Source: Atherix ibis (Eukaryota > Arthropoda > Insecta > Diptera > Athericidae). From it: a DNA stretch of 64,000 nt. The stretch lies in assembly GCA_958298945.1 (NCBI GenBank), contig OY282606.1, positions 29,857,740 through 29,921,739 of the forward strand, read 5' to 3'. The notes under the pieces were generated by a model. That model did not search any database. It was not told the DNA's origin and saw only the letters and a list, made by a program, of their open reading frames with translations. Position numbers and translations under genes: made by a program. This document shows positions 35,936 to 48,400 of this stretch, piece after piece. How positions within the stretch are numbered: the stretch's first letter is position 1; each line of letters opens with the position of its first letter.

Positions 35936-36240
35936 AGCTCGATAATTTTCATGCTAGTTTTTATGCTAGATTTGCTGCTAGTTTTTATGTTAGATTTAGT
36001 GCTAGATTTGCTGCTAGTCTTAGTGCTAGATATGATGCTAGTTTTTATGCCCGTTTTCATGCTAGATTTGCTGCTAGATTTGCTGCAAGATTTGCTGCTA
36101 GTTTTCATGCTAGATTTTTAAGAGTTTGATAAATTTTTACAAGCTCGTTATATTATTACGAGCTCGATTATTTTACGAGCTCGATAAATTTTTACTAGCT
36201 CGATCATTTTTACGAGCTCGATAAATTTTTATGAGCTCGA
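35936..36240. repeat. Compound minisatellite
   Basis: First part (35949-36118): 12-bp units of the type TGCTAGTTTTTA / TGCTAGATTTGC, repeated about 14 times. In one frame (35878-36129) it reads as a repeated (A/S)-A-S-F-Y-A-R-F pattern. Second part (36145-36240): about 20-24-bp units carrying the palindrome ACGAGCTCGAT, about six times. It directly follows the reverse-transcriptase fragment and may be its 3' tail. Confidence 0.85.
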
Positions 36241-38744
36241 TAAATGCCTTAATTCTGCGATTACGAAGATGCTTTAACTTTACAGTTCGCTATATATAGA
36301 AACCAATGTCCCAGCTACTTACAAAGTTCATTCGTTTTCAAAGGAATAAATATGCATTTTGGTTCTTTTTTTCTTTTTTTTCCTTTTTCTTGAGGTTTAC
36401 ATTCAGTAACAACCTAAATAGGTATATAATTGTATTATAAATGTTGAATAAATATTTTTAAAAAATATTGTATAATATCTTTTTTAATAAAAGCATGAAA
36501 CTTCTTGTAATATTCGATTCTTTTAAAGTAAAATCTTGAAATTACTATAAAAAGTTAAAATTGATTGTTTTGTGTACCAAAATTGATAGTAATCGTCTCT
36601 CGTTCTTCACTTAAAATTGACGATAATGGCCTCTCCTTCAACATTCACTTGAAAAAGTCATCAAAAATTAGGCTGATCACGTAAGTATTGTCAAAAGCAA
36701 TCGAGGTGACGATACCTTAAAAATAAATTTAGACACTAACAGTAAATTTTTTTTGGTAAACAAATTAAAAAAAAAACAAATTGAAAATTTGATCCTTTTT
36801 TGAATTTTATTTGGGCGAGAAGATTTAGATGAGGTAAGCCTCAGACAAAGGCGTCATATTGTTTTTGATTAACAGTTCCTTCTTTTGTTTATTGTAGTGA
36901 AACAGTAATTTTTATGAAAATAATGTCCCGGAATAAGAAATTGTAGATTAAAATGGAAAAACTCAGTGAATTCCTCACAAAAATGTCAAAACCATTGTCA
37001 GATTATTCTAGCGGTACCGGATATTATAAATTTCACGATCCTACAATGTGCAAATTGTCTCCAAATATTCTGACAATAGTTTCAAAGTACGATCAAATAG
37101 AGTTGCCGGTTGTGGTCTGTAAATATTGTCAGCCACACTTTTATGACAGTTTTGACGTCAAACATCTGCAAGTGTTGTCAGAGATGATAAAATAATTTGC
37201 TGCTCTGTTGTACAGTACAAAATACCATATTAAATCTTGTCTTGCATACTTAAAGAGCACATACACATAAGTCTACTACGATCGGCTTACTCGATTATTT
37301 GCAATAGTTTTCCCAGTGCCACTCTATCCCTCCACATTTTATGACGGTTAGTTATAATTTCAAATGTGCCTCACTTTAAGCAAAAAAAAAAAATTGAAAA
37401 AAGGCGCTCCAAACAGTACCAACCCAACAATATGAAATGATTAAAGCATACCTACAATAAAGTGGATTTAATGAAATCTTTGTAAAATTAGTCATACACG
37501 GTACTTGTTCGGAATGTGATTTATGAATTTGTCCTTGATATAATTTTATGGTTGATGGAGGTTCGTGAGAGACTGGCACTATTTTCCTATCAATTCTATA
37601 CCAAAATTTTTTGCAATTTTTCTTAAGGTCTATTTAACCGTTACTATTTTTATATCGGATTTATAATCCAAACGAGTATAGAATATTTGATTAGTTTATA
37701 ATACTGCCTAGGTTAGATATCAGATTCCATAGAGGCTCAATGGGTTTAAAATGAAAAATGAGGTGTGTACACCGTAGTGTAAAAGTTTCTCAAATTTTAA
37801 AGATTCTTTATTATATAATATAAAATTTTGAAAATGAATATCATTGGTTGTACTATTTTGTATACCTGCATACGGATATGTTGGTGGTGACAGTGTCAAG
37901 AGAAATGGAATTATTGCCCTCTAGTGGTGGTATCTTAACCTAGATACGTTCAATAAACCTACAGAGGTCCAGACTTGTATCCGTACACGTATATGGGCGT
38001 TTAGACTATTCCATTTCTGTTCGAATTGAATTAAGGAAAATTGAAAGTTGTATATAAAGTCATTGCCCACTTGTCTATGACACGTAATATTTCGTAAATT
38101 CAATGTACTCTATATTAAATTCCTATCTAAAATTATACATACATATATGCACCCATTTAATACAGTAATTTTAATAGTTAGTCTAATGCTCTGAGGCCCT
38201 TGCAAAACGGACTTTAGTTACATAGTACAATATAATAATAATTGCCAGATACCGAAATGTATTGTGAATATGCATGCAAACGTTCGAATGGCTCGTATGG
38301 CCTTCATTTACGATTACAAGAATCGCTGGCCAACCTGTAGGCACAACTGTACTCAAAACTTAGACCTAGTCATGTTAAAACGCCCGTGCCGTGCCGTGTG
38401 CGATTCAGCCTCAGACCGGCTGTTTAGAGTACATAACTGAGTCTGCAAATTGCACCAAGAAATAATGTAAAAGGCGCGTGGCTGTAACCGTACAGTTTCA
38501 TAGCGGAATACCTGTACAAAAAAAAAATATGTACCTAGGTGAACAGTAGATTTGATTAGCATAAGGTGGATCATCGTGTCTAATCTGTTGGCATCGCAAT
38601 TCAAAAATTGTACGTTGAAATTGATTTCAATATAGAAGAAATTACCAAACTGACGACATCCACAACATTGGGCGCACGTTCATTCATTAATTCTTTTAAT
38701 TATCTCACATCGGATTATTGAGATACGTGAACAAATATACATGG
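36241..38744. other. Spacer with one small ATG-initiated ORF
   Basis: 36953-37195 (+) starts at ATG and encodes 80 residues (MEKLSEFLTKMSKPLSDYSS...) with a CKYCQPH cluster; product unknown, no supporting context. 38220-38640 is less AT-rich. Nothing else recognised. Confidence 0.3.
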
Positions 38745-38745
38745 T

Positions 38746-39030
38746 ATGGGATTATCCAATTTGTACTATGGAAAATAAAGTTAAATTAAATATAATTTGA
38801 AATTTAAATTTTGATAAAGTTTTTATTTTTATATTTAACTGAACTTTGTCATTTTAAATCAAATTATTTAAATAAATACGATAAGGGTTTTTGTAGGCCT
38901 TTTAAGGTTATTTTTTTAATGATTTTTTCGTACTCTTTTGGAATATATATATAAGTGCTCCGTAAGCACGTGAATAATCACCTCTTCATTATTTTTAAAA
39001 AAACTCGATCGTACTTTGGATAAAAAGTTA
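38746..39030 (-). mobile_element. DD41D mariner, deletion derivative
   Basis: Begins ATTATCCAATTTGTACTATG and ends near GTACTTTGGATAAAAAGTT. Between lie only scraps of the transposase ends (GTAGGCCTTTTAAGGTTA; GTGAATAATCACCTCTTC). About 285 bp. Confidence 0.6.
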
Positions 39031-39067
39031 TTTGACGCACCCTAAAAACTAAAACCCTAAAAACTAT

Positions 39068-39830
39068 CCAATTTGTGCTTTAGAAAGTATAGCAAAATAA
39101 AACATACTTAAAATTTACACTTTAACTAAAGTTTAACTTTATTATATTACTTGTAGTTTACCATTATATGTATAAAATTTATAAATTTAAATAATTGCTA
39201 AGAGACTTTTTGCAGGACTCGATCGTTTTAAAGTACCATAATTTTTGCCGTACATTACGGGCTTTAATTTGGTCATTCCTCAATAGATGTAGCTTTTTCA
39301 ATGGTCTAGAATTTGGGAAATTGTTTGTGTAAACTGGATTTTCTAACATATGTTGTCTTACAAGAAAAAGTCCAACGGCATCAAATCCCAGGATATTGGA
39401 CGTCAATGGAAATCAACAAATCTCGAAATTATCCGCCTTGAGAACGTTTTACGCGTTATATTTTTTGGCATGTTTTTGGTAAAATTACTTAGGTCCAAAA
39501 TATGATGTTCAAGATGAGGTCAAAAAAGTTGCATGTTTATACGGTTATAGTTCACAAAATCAATAGATAGTCTCATCTTCTTTTCAAAGATATATGAACA
39601 TCGGATAGTCATTTTTCGCCACAAATAAAATCATAGTTATGGCAGAACTGACACTTTTTTAAAAAATAATTTACGATTAAAACGCTTTTTATTTAGTTAT
39701 TAAACAATTCATAATAAATAATGGCAAATAAAATTATTAAATAAACATTATCTTAAATAATAAAAATATTTAAAAACTATCTATTTAACAGGAATGTGTT
39801 TTCCAAACTATAAAATGGATAATCCATTTG
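39068..39830 (-). mobile_element. DD41D mariner relic
   Basis: Left end CTATCCAATTTGTGCTTTAG, right end CAAACTATAAAATGGATAAT. C-terminal transposase scraps on the - strand at 39200-39310 (TTTGCAGGACTCGATCGTTT is the complement of the RIKSCK helix). It lies 38 bp from the previous element. Confidence 0.75.
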
Positions 39831-41569
39831 TTGTAATTTGCAAATAAATTTTTACTAACTTGCCATTCCATTTATTATTATAAAAGTTTACCTATTCCCT
39901 TTTGTAATCGAAAAACTACTCTGTTCTATGATGAAATAAAATATTCAAAAAGATTGTTTTTTTTTATTTTTATAGTGGAATGAATTTCGAAAAAAGTCTT
40001 GTCGAAAAGTCCTGTTTTCTCTATTTCATAATATTCATACATAAAAGTATACCTTTTATTTAGTGATGAAAATAGAAGAAACAAAAAATATTCACAAAAT
40101 TTCGTATCTTATAAGAAATTCAAAATAAATTATAAAAAAAAAATATAATTACTATTAAAGTTGTTTTAGAAAATATTTTAAGTTAACACCTTTTATTGAT
40201 GAGAAAACCTTAAATTAATTGGACAAAGTATATTTTTTTTGACAATGAACATTGATTGAAAAATATCTACTGATTTGCTATATTGTTGCAAACGATACTG
40301 GGGTGTGTTATGAGTAACATTTTAAAAAAAAAAACTAAAAAAAATAATAACAACATTACCCTACAAATTGGATTTATGCCAACGAATTAAAATTCCAGAT
40401 ACTAATCACAATTGGTGAATATTAAACTACATTCAATAAATTACTTAAGATCAGTGGATGTCTTGTCTGTCTAAGCGGATGGGCCCAAGAAAATCAGTGA
40501 CTCGTGGCCATCGCGAATCGAAAATGAATTGGCCAGTGTTTAGGAGCAAGCATGTCTAGTCACACTTCTAAAAGTCACACTCAATGCATCATCATTGGGC
40601 TACAGCGCTTCAACTTGGGCAAGTTACTACCTCCAATCTTGCGCAACCTTCGCGGTTGATGGTTTACCAAGCCGTGAACGTAAAACGCGCGCCGCTCTTT
40701 GCCTTTTAATCTTCGTGGCAATGACAGCAGGTGATAATGCTTGCGGTGATCAGTAAATCATCGTCTTGCAAATTGAATGAAGATGTTTGTCATCGATACT
40801 CGTATCTTAAGGCATACATACTTCAGATAGATGAGTATCCTCCTCATCAATTGCGATAGCTCTGAGTGGCAAATCAATTCGAATTAATTACAAAAATTAG
40901 TTGATTTTCTCACCCCGGCCATAAAATCCTCTATTTCTGAACGATGTCTTCTAATTATGACAGTATTCAACTACTGGTTATGCTGCGATGCTACAGGTAA
41001 TTCATGGTCAACAATTTACAATTTCTGCCATAATCAGATCGGTTTTATTACTATATAATCTAGTACGCAATTCGTGTGAAAATAATTTCATAAATAGTCG
41101 GACAAAGAGATTATCGGACAATGAATAAGTTTCTGATGTGAAAATTTATACTGCTAATTGGTTTTAGATTTGAAAATAAAAAGATATAAAAATGTTAACA
41201 AGTTATAACTTAATTCTATAATATTTTTATAAGAAAATTTAACAAAACTTTGAAAAGTGAAGCAATTCATTTAATATGAAAATAGTTGAAAAATTTCCAT
41301 GGTCAAAGTTTATTTTTTTTAAAAAATGTCCCTTGCGAAACTATTTTTTTTCTTCATTCATATTGACTATCTTAAGAGAAATCTTTTAAAAGTTTATCTG
41401 ATAAATAATATTTATTTTTTTCTTTATTTACAATTTCAATTTTAGTTTTGAGTTTATTGGAGAATATTTTTTTAATGACATATTATCAAGCTTGTCTATC
41501 TAATATAATCAAATTTATTTCTAAGGTCATTTCTATTTATATTGAAATGAATGAGGTGTAACATAAAAG
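39831..41569. other. Spacer with a less AT-rich island
   Basis: 40440-40900 is markedly less AT-rich (e.g. GTAAAACGCGCGCCGCTC) than both sides. No ORF or known repeat is visible; it could be a regulatory or untranslated segment of an unmapped gene, or an unknown old element. Confidence 0.35.
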
Positions 41570-42130
41570 TAATGAGATTTTTTTTGTTTTTTTGGAACGA
41601 TTTTATTTTATTTTTATACGTTAATGTGATCCCCTTCAAACTAGTTTGTGGCTTAGGCATTAGTTTCACTTTTCTTTGGAGTTTAGATGATGTCCTTTCA
41701 AATGTTTTTTGATCTTGCGGAACGAAAAAAAAATCACACAGGAATCCCTTTTTTCGACAAAAGCTCTAAAAAGCTCTAAAAGGTCTGTCATATCCGATCA
41801 TATGCAAAGGAGCTTTTTTTGAGTTTTTAAAGAATAATTTTTTAAAAAGAATTCTTTTTTAAAAAGAATTTCTGAAAACTTCGGAAACGAATGAATTCCT
41901 GAGTGAGGTTCATTCTCCACTGCTTCTCGGCACACCAAGCTTGCTTTATTCCATCGAAAAACTTATGCTCTTGATAAAGGAATGTTTCCGATAGGCTCGT
42001 CGCAACTTTCTAAAGTTCAAATTGCCGAACTTAACTTACCACAAATTCTGATGGCACATCGTTGCTCAAACCCATATGGACTTACAGATTCAAAACAAAA
42101 CTTCACTTAGTACACTCTATAAAGTCGCTT
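41570..42130 (-). mobile_element. M5 mariner relic
   Basis: Complement of the M5 leader: CATATGGACTTACAGATTC (about 42080), TCTTGATAAAGGAATGTTTC (41971) and CACTGCTTCTCGGCACACC (41918), matching the N-terminal coding region of other copies; 3' phrase near 41600. Contains a short tandem AAAGCTCTAAA (41761) and AGAATT repeats. Confidence 0.65.
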
Positions 42131-42146
42131 GTACTACACTAGTTAT

Positions 42147-42190
42147 AGTCGAACTCTCGACTATAACTAGTTATAGTCGAGAGTTCGACT
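42147..42190. repeat. Perfect 44-bp palindrome
   Basis: Two 22-nt arms with no spacer, centred on AACT|AGTT (42168/42169). The arm reads AGTCGAACTCTCGACTATAA then CT. It abuts the M5 relic's outer end. Confidence 0.95.
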
Positions 42191-42195
42191 AAAAT

Positions 42196-43191
42196 TTAAA
42201 TGAAATTGAAAGTGAAAATTTACAAGAGCACAAAACTAAGAGTCTCGTATAATGAAAAGAATGTAAAAAATAATATACAATATATTGTATAAAAAAGGCG
42301 AAATTAACAAAAATTGGAAACCAATCGATTTATATTCGGAATGCTATGAAATTGTTGTGCACTGATTTGGAAAATCACTTTAATCCGTGGCCATAACTTT
42401 CAATGTCATTGAATGACTTTGCTTTGGAAAATATTTTAAGAGCTTTTTTACTAACTACCTTATAGTTTTTTTTATCTTTTTCCTGATATTTTTTCATTAC
42501 CGAATGCTATAAATTATCTTTCACTATTTTAATTGTTAAAAACTTATACATATATATCATATATGCGGTTACTTAGTTAGTCAATAAATTGCATTTAATC
42601 TTAAACTGTTTTTATATTAACAGAAAAAAAAATAAATAAAAATATTTTCCTTATTGTTATCTTTAGAAAGAGTAAATTTTTATTTAATGTACTTAATTAT
42701 TCTTATTATAATTGAAAATCGAATTTGAATTAACTATAAATACTAATTTCAATTTTACTTTTACTATAACCTTTGGCGTAGTTTAATTTAACGCTTTATT
42801 AAATTAGATTTTAATTTGTTGGCAATTTATTTGGGCTCATTTTTTTGTTGTTTATGGAATTTTAAATAAATATTGTGATGCATATAAAATAAAATATATA
42901 TTATTTGGAATATAACCTAATTTTAAAAAATAATTATATTGGTTGTAAAAAAAATAACTTACCGTAACGACTAATTAAAAAATAAAAAAATCTATTTAAA
43001 TCGAAACTTTTTTCTCCTGATAATCGTGTTGATATGTTTCGATTTCAAGTTGTTTTTATTTTCATGAAAATATATATTTATTATGATTTTTTTCACATAG
43101 TGTTTATATCTGAAAAACAGAAAAAAAATAAATATAAATATTAGGAAAGAATTTAAAAAAATATAATAATATTAATTATAAGAAAATATAG
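42196..43191. other. AT-rich spacer
   Basis: No features recognised. Confidence 0.5.
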
Positions 43192-43741
43192 AATTATCCA
43201 ATTTGAGCTTTGGAAAGTATAGTTAAATAAAATATATTTTACATAAAGATTGTGGTAAAAATTTTAATTTATCATTATTCATAATTTTTGCCATTATAAG
43301 TTTACTATAAAATTAATAATTTTCCCAAAACTTCTTACAGAACTCAATCCCTTTGAGGTAATTTTTAATGACCAGTTCACAAATTTTGATTTGTAATTCG
43401 CCTATTACTTAATTTTTAAATTGCTCAAAAATTTAAGAGCTACTTACGTAAATAACAAAAAAAAAGCTTAACGGCGTCAAATCGCACGATCATGAAGGTC
43501 CAATTGTCATCACACAATTGTGAAATTACGCGTCATGGATATTTTTTCTGCAATATAGGTCAAAATAAAATCTTTAAGTTTAGGTAAAAAAATTTTCATT
43601 TATCAATCATTTGGGATTACAAATGAGAGTAACGGTCTCGCCGTCTTCATTTTCAACGAATTATGGACCATAATGCACACATGGTCATGTCACGGATACA
43701 ATAACATCTTCACAGGCATTTATGGGTCTAAAAGCCTTATA

Positions 43742-44664
43742 CGAGGTCTGTTCAAAAAGTATCACAAATTTTGAATTTCCGCGAGTTACGCACATTCGAT
43801 TTTCGATTTTTTTGTGGCATTATGTTGGTCCTCATGTCTGTCACATTTTATGTGGCGTTATGTTCGGCAATTTTGAATGTTCAGTTAATTTTTGGCTCGA
43901 CTTCGATTTTTGCCCATTTTCGACCAAAAATAGCAACGCATTAAAATGGCTAAGGAGCTATTGGACTCTGCCCGCGACGACCCAAATTTGCTCCAGAGTG
44001 CCATAACTGGTGATGAATCATGGGTTTATGGTTATGACGTGGAAACCAAAGCTCAATCATCCCAATGGAAGCTGCCGCACAAGCCAAGATCGAAAGCGCG
44101 CCAAGTTCGGTCGAATGTGAAGGTTTTGCTTACAGTTTTCTTCGATTGCAGGGGCGTGGTGAATCATGAGTTGTTGCCACAGGGTAGAACGGTCAATAAG
44201 GAATATTACCTGCAAGTTAAGCGAATGTTGCGTGAATCAATCTGGCAGAAACGCCCGGATTTGTGGAAGAACAAAAATTGGCTTTTGCACCATGATAACG
44301 CCCCTGCTCACGCATCGTTGCTTGTGAACGAATTTTTGGCCAAAAACAACACACTAATAATACCGCAGCCACCGTATTCCCCAGCTCTGGCCCCCTATGA
44401 CTTTTTCTTATTCCCGAAACTGAAGAGCCCCATGAAAGGACGAAGCTACGCTAAGATTGAGGTGATAAAGACGGCATCGACGGAGGAGCTGAACAAGATC
44501 ACAAAAAATGATTTTTCGAAGTGCTTCGATATTGAAAAAAACGTTGGCACCAATGTATAATATCTGGTGGGGATTACTTTGAAGGGGACAAAATAGATAT
44601 TCATGAATATATAAATAATTTTGGAAAAAAAACAAAATTCGCGATACTTTTTGAACAGACCTCG
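43742..44664 (+). mobile_element. M2 mariner, copy 3 (5'-truncated coding region)
   Basis: 923 bp with ends CGAGGTCTGTTCAAAAAG and inverse, TA at 43740-43741 and 44665-44666. Retains the 5' leader (about 190 bp) on the left only, so it shows the normal M2 arrangement. It interrupts the DD41D relic, whose halves rejoin across it. Confidence 0.9.
43946..44560 (+). pseudogene. M2 mariner transposase, N-terminally deleted
   Basis: 204 codons: catalytic domain only. AITGDESWVYGYDVETKA gives the first Asp; WLLHHDNAPAHASLLV the second; PPYSPALAPYDFFLFPKLK the third, 34 residues on, as in DD34D mariners. All three acidic residues survive. The N-terminal paired helix-turn-helix DNA-binding domain is absent because the leader is joined to the catalytic domain near 43945. 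The last ten residues (KCFDIEKNVGTNV) are out of the family frame, showing a small indel. Confidence 0.85.
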
Positions 44665-44932
44665 TATATGACAATTTTGCTTATTGCCGTATCCACCAAG
44701 CGAGAAATGAGCACAATCATTGAAGAATATTTTTTTGAAATTATCAGCATTCAAATTATGTTTTTTTTAGCACCAAACAGAACTGTTTATTAGTTAAACA
44801 ATCCATAATATAAAATCTTAATTAATGAAATAAATAAATATTATCTTAAATAATATTTATATTTGATAACTATCAAATTACAGAACTATACTTTTTAAAC
44901 TTTATTATGGATAAATACGTTATTATTAAAAA

Positions 44933-45965
44933 ATAGTAAGTGGATTCGTTAAATGCCATATTATATAATTTGCAAATAAAATTGAAAATTTTGAAATATA
45001 TTGTATAAATTTCAAAATCTAATCAACTTATAGTAAATTGCATCAAAAACGAGGGTGAAAAAATTTTGAACTGTAACAAAATTAATTGGACTTGGATTAA
45101 TTTCAAAGTTAGTTAGGATCTTACGAAAACTTCAATTATAGCAATTGTTCTCTTGAATCGATCAATTATCGATCGATTATCATCATTTCTCTCCCACTCT
45201 TGTACTCGGGATATTATATCAGCCGATTTTGTGTTAAAAATTAATTAAAAAGTGCACAAAAAAAGAAAACCGAACAATACAAATTAGAGCAATACGTGAG
45301 AATGATATAAGAAAGTTGCTTTCTTTTATTTTATTTCTATCGAAATCAACCCAAAATAGAGGCTTATTAAACTTGTGTATTTAAACATTTTTTGGTTTTT
45401 TTCCTTCTACCGTTAATACTATAAAATTATTGAGTAAATTTCTTCTAAAATTTCATATTACAACATTCTACCTATGAGGAACAGTCGTACTTTCATGTAA
45501 TTATTTTTTATCTAGATTTTTATCTACAATAAAGGCAACAACAACAAAAACTATAAACGTGATGGAATGAATTATTTTCTATAATAGATAAACTATGTAC
45601 ACGATAACTTTGTTGATATAATTTTGTTTCGTTTAACACAATCTTCCTATAATAAAAATGGTGAGCCATAAAATATAATATAAAAAATTCAATTCACATA
45701 AATGCTATTAAGAGCAGTTTTAAGATGAAAATTAGATAAATTCTGCCTTCATTGGAGGTGAAATTTAAAAAAGATCGTATTGATATAGAAAAATTTTACA
45801 TTTTACTATAATTTGAATATTCTTATCTTTAATCATATAGCATAATTAAGGAAATCTAATCGATGGAAAGTAAAAGAAATATTTAATAATGTGAGATTAT
45901 ATTTTTTTTATAGACTACGAGTTTATATTTTTTTTATAGACTATAAATTTTATGCCATTATACAA
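44933..45965. other. AT-rich spacer
   Basis: No ORF or repeat of note; a short ATCGATCGATTATC-type run near 45157. Confidence 0.5.
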
Positions 45966-47000
45966 TCATATGTATTTTGACAGCTGTCATAACAAAAATT
46001 CGATTGATTCTGCATAGTAGTTTTTGGTTGATACCCTTTTAAATATGGAAAATGAAAAACAGCATTTTCGGCATATTTTTCTATTTTACTATAGAAAAGA
46101 TTAAAATGGTGTTCATACAAGAAAAACATTATCCGATGTGTATGGCGAAGATGTGTTTAGTGAGCGCCAGTGCCAAAACTGATTTGCAAGATTTCGATCC
46201 GGCAATTTTGATCTCGAAGCTGCACCATCATCTGGAAGGCCAGTTGAAGCTGATGAATATGGGTTCCTCATCTTCTTACGGAAAAAAATTGTGCCGTCGC
46301 ATTCACGTTTGTGATTTGCTTTTCAAACGTCAAGAAAATGATCCATTTTTGAAGCGTACACGTATCATCACTGGGGACGAGAAATGTGTTAAGCGCAAAA
46401 GATCCTGGAATAGATAAGATGAATCGGCTCAAAGCACTTCGAAAGCCAATATTCACCAAAAAAAAGGTTATGCTATCTGTTTAGTGGGATTTCAAAGGAA
46501 TCGTTTATTTTGAGCTTCTACCGATCAACACAACGATCAATTCTGAAGTGTACTGTTATCAGTTGGACAAATTAAATGATTCACTTAAAGAAAAAAGGCC
46601 AGAATTGGTCAACTGGAAAGGTATACACATAGTGTTCCAACAGGATAATGCGAAACCACATACAAGTTTGACCACTCGGCAAAAGCTTCTAGAACGTGGA
46701 TGGGATATACTGCCACACCCACCATACTCTCTTCCGCTAATCATTTGTTCCGGTCTGTACAACATTTTTTAGACGGTAAAACGTTTAATTCAAATGAGGA
46801 GGTCAAAAATCACTTGGATCAGTTTTTTACCAGCAAAGAACAAAAATTTTATGAGCTTGGAATCACGCTACTGCCAGAAAGAGGGCAAAGGGTATTGGAT
46901 CAGACTGGACAATATTTAATTGAATAAAATATTAGTTTACTATAAGAAAATCGTCTTTAATTTTTATTAAAAAAAAACATTTACTTCCCGGACAACCCAA
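45966..47000 (+). mobile_element. M1 mariner, copy 3, left end lost
   Basis: Right end intact (TACTTCCCGGACAACCCAA, then TA). Left terminal repeat missing; homology begins at TTTGACAGCTGTCATAACA. Pieces of transposase on +: HFRHIFLFYYRK, LCRRIHVCDLLFKRQENDPF, IITGDEKCVKRKRSW, FQQDNAKPHTSLTTRQKLLE, then TFNSNEEVKNHLDQFFTSKE and LPERGQRVLDQTGQYLIE at the C-terminus. Deletions remove the second HTH and the LAPSD third Asp. Confidence 0.85.
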
Positions 47001-48400
47001 TATTTTGTAAATTTAAACATAGAAATGGTGGAAAGTGGTTTGAACATTTGAATCTTAGGTTTAAAACAAAAAAAAAGGTAAATCTTTTGATTAAATAACT
47101 ACATTATAAAATGTTTCAGTTATAATAAACTCAATAGTTTATTATGTATTTTATAAAACATAAATTTTATATTGTATATAATACACTTTTATTTATTAAT
47201 TCAAAATATTATAACAAAAATCGTAATAAAATTTCAGAAGGTACTATGATGGGAACTAAAAAGAACTAACCAAGCATGCCTTAACCGCCGAATCGAATCT
47301 TTGAATCTTTAATAATATTTGCTTTGAATTGTATGGACTATTTTGTATAAAATTAACTATATTCACAAGAAATAATTCAATTGCAAAAGAGTTGTCGAAA
47401 AGAGCCTCAAAGAATTCTACGCATTCGCATTTTCAAAATGACAAAAAAAAAAAACTAATCCACAAACTCAAAAATATGACCACCGGCAAAGGTAATAAAA
47501 TTCGCGGAACAATGAAACAAATTGAAACGATAAATAATAAATAAACAATAATAGATAAATTGTAAAAATTGTGGAATTGTTGATTGTGGAAAATTCAATT
47601 AAACACCGTAGTTTGTGTAAGCTCGTATTGGGACTTTGTGGTTTTCCACAGTTGGCAATTGTGGAAAAGATCGTGCGAATCGAATGCGAATTGATTATAG
47701 TATAAAAATGGTGTCGTTTTTCTAAATATTGGAAAGATTTTCTTCTAAAAAAGTTAAAAAGCTCAGACATGAGCTTCAGCAGTTTTATGTTATGCGCGGA
47801 ATAACTGTTCATTGTTATCAAAATGGGTTTATAGATATTTTCTTGCAACTATTACAAAAAATTACTTACAACATATAGCAACATTTGATAGCTAATAAAC
47901 TTGAGAACAAATCGATTGATTATACAATAAGTTCAGATCAAAACGTTCAGAATTTAAAGAAAAAATAACCACATAATTATGCCGGTTGTTATTTGTACGT
48001 GTTAATCAAATCGCCATTTTACAACTCAGATTATTCTTCAATAAAACGTGAGATGATTGGTAGCAAAACAGAAGAAAAAAACCCGTAGGTAAACTGTATT
48101 AAATAATAATTAAAGATGGTAAAGTTCACTGACCCATCTCTCAGTAAATACAATAATTCCAATCACTTGTAATTAACTTTCTGTTTTTTTCTCTCTCATT
48201 ATTTCATTATTAATAAGACTAACTTTTCTAATCTCCTTTGTTAATAATATGAATAGTCTTTAATGAATAAAGTGTAAACTTATGAAATTAAAAATTCATA
48301 TTGAGTGAAATTTTTCATTTGAAAAAATAAATCTGGTTTATTACGTTAAAAATTAGATTAAAATTTACAATTACTTTTTTTTTTATCTTTAAATGTGTAC
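47001..48400. other. AT-rich spacer
   Basis: Open stretches at 47329-47544 (+) and 47848-47468 (-) are low-complexity shadows without motifs. Confidence 0.45.

Larger units (their letters stand above)
43192..44932 (-). mobile_element. DD41D mariner relic split by M2 copy 3
   Basis: Left end ATTATCCAATTTGAGCTTTG (43196), right end near CTATACTTTTTAAACTTTA...GGATAA (44888-44926). Transposase scraps on the - strand: 43335-43440 and, beyond the M2 insertion, GCTTATTGCCGTATCCACC / AGCGAGAAATGAGC (44678-44710), the complement of the SDEAHFSLGG region. Confidence 0.75.

Noticed and set aside
35936..36240. CRISPR-like spaced repeats
   Set aside because: Units are contiguous 12-24 bp minisatellite repeats without unique spacers, in a eukaryotic sequence.
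43946..44560. Domesticated host transposase gene
   Set aside because: It lies between intact mariner ends with TA duplications and lacks the DNA-binding half; no promoter or splice evidence of host use.
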